A stretch of 6,520 bases of DNA, from positions 1 to 6,520 of the forward strand of contig JAZRWQ010000129.1 of NCBI GenBank assembly GCA_045599805.1, read 5' to 3'. How positions within the stretch are numbered: position 1 is the first letter of the stretch; every line of letters begins with the position of its first letter. The notes beneath the pieces were generated by a model. The model ran no database searches. It saw nothing but the letters and a program-made list of their open reading frames with translations, and was not told the origin of the DNA. Origin of the DNA: JAZRWQ01 sp045599805. GTDB taxonomy: Bacteria > Bacillota > Clostridia > Oscillospirales > UMGS1783. Of the stretch, positions 6,037 to 6,520 are shown in pieces. Made by a program: the position numbers and the translations under genes.

Positions 6037-6520
6037 ATGAATTATAAGCGTATCGGCAGAATACTTTCACAGATTCTGTCCATAGAAGCATTGTTCATGC
6101 TGCCGGCGCTGATAATCAGCATAGTCGATAAGGATATCCGCGTAGTTCACGCGTATATTCTGACCTTGCTGATAATCATTGCCGTTTCCTTTGTGCTTGC
6201 TTTGCTTTCCAGAAAAAGCAAGCACGGTTTCTATGCCAAAGAGGGGCTTGTGTGCGTTGGTTTAAGCTGGCTTATCATGAGTCTTATGGGCTGTCTTCCG
6301 TTCTATATTTCGGGACAGATACCACATTTTGTAGATGCCTTTTTTGAAATCGTATCGGGCTTTACCACTACCGGTTCAACCATTCTGCCTGATGTTGAGG
6401 CAATAAGCCGCGGTCTATTATACTGGCGAAGCTTCAGCCATTGGCTCGGCGGCATGGGCGTACTGGTATTCCTGCTCGCAATAGCATCCAGCAAAAAGAA
6501 CGAAAACGCATCATCTCTTC
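6037..6520 (+). CDS. trkH: Trk-type potassium transporter membrane subunit TrkH, 3'-truncated by the window
   Basis: Ion-conducting subunit of the Trk K+ uptake system, an integral membrane protein with four M1-P-M2 repeats, gated by TrkA. From the ATG at 6037 the frame stays open to the window end, giving 161 residues of a family normally around 450-490. Visible are an N-terminal hydrophobic pair (about 9-32 and 38-57), a third segment (about 70-92), and the first pore loop with FEIVSGFTTTG ending at residue 113, the selectivity-filter signature of Trk/Ktr/HKT channels. YWRSFSHWLGGMGVLVFLLAIA (about 129-150) then begins the following M2 helix, with the WLGGMG signature. A Shine-Dalgarno AGAGG stands 6 bases upstream, and the gap to trkA is 12 bases, so the two form an operon. 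The split between TrkH and KtrB is not strict in Bacillota. TrkH is preferred because the partner is a double-module TrkA rather than a single-module KtrA. Confidence 0.93.
   Translation, partial: MNYKRIGRILSQILSIEALFMLPALIISIVDKDIRVVHAYILTLLIIIAVSFVLALLSRKSKHGFYAKEGLVCVGLSWLIMSLMGCLPFYISGQIPHFVDAFFEIVSGFTTTGSTILPDVEAISRGLLYWRSFSHWLGGMGVLVFLLAIASSKKNENASSL

Noticed and set aside
1..6520. CRISPR array, insertion sequence, prophage or defence genes
   Set aside because: No spaced direct repeats, terminal repeats, transposase or phage-like frames were seen; all genes are ordinary metabolic or transport genes.

Overview
The window looks like a chromosomal segment from a Clostridia-type member of the Bacillota (Firmicutes), probably an anaerobe. 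This is inferred from the gene content and layout: a metF, separate activation-domain gene, short metH cluster, a fused-type TRAP permease, a two-Rossmann TrkA followed by TrkH, and AT-rich sigma-A-like promoters with extended -10 elements. No rRNA or other taxonomic marker is present, so genus is not assignable. Base composition looks even across the genes and there is no sign of mobile DNA.

Layout. Positions 1-567 (+) hold the C-terminal part of a TRAP-transporter membrane subunit whose beginning lies outside the window. It converges on a three-gene methionine/one-carbon operon on the minus strand, read right to left: metF (start best placed at 4488, end 3613), a free-standing methionine synthase activation-domain protein (3611-3036), and a cobalamin-dependent methionine synthase, metH (start best placed at 3023, end 618). 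The convergent ends share a strong bidirectional intrinsic terminator (575-610), and a second, smaller minus-strand terminator-like hairpin lies inside the end of the TRAP gene. A 155-180 bp AT-rich divergent region (about 4489-4665) holds two well-formed promoters pointing away from each other, plus an inverted repeat between and over them. To the right, on the plus strand, are trkA (start best placed at a GTG at 4666, end 6024) and the first 161 codons of trkH (6037 onward, cut by the window edge).

How the genes work together. MetF makes 5-methyl-tetrahydrofolate. MetH transfers that methyl group through cobalamin to homocysteine, giving methionine. The enzyme here stops after its B12 domain, and the small protein encoded between metF and metH resembles the AdoMet-binding reactivation domain that is the C-terminus of E. 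coli-type MetH. The three genes therefore form a coherent methyl-transfer unit with its repair module encoded separately. TrkA and TrkH form a nucleotide-gated potassium uptake system and are functionally unrelated to the met operon apart from sharing the divergent promoter region.

I did not find an undescribed system. The most informative points are the split MetH, the short metF leader with no room for a riboswitch, the inverted-repeat architecture of the divergent promoters, the tandem minus-strand terminators, and several start-codon corrections. Every stretch longer than 300 bases is occupied by a gene.
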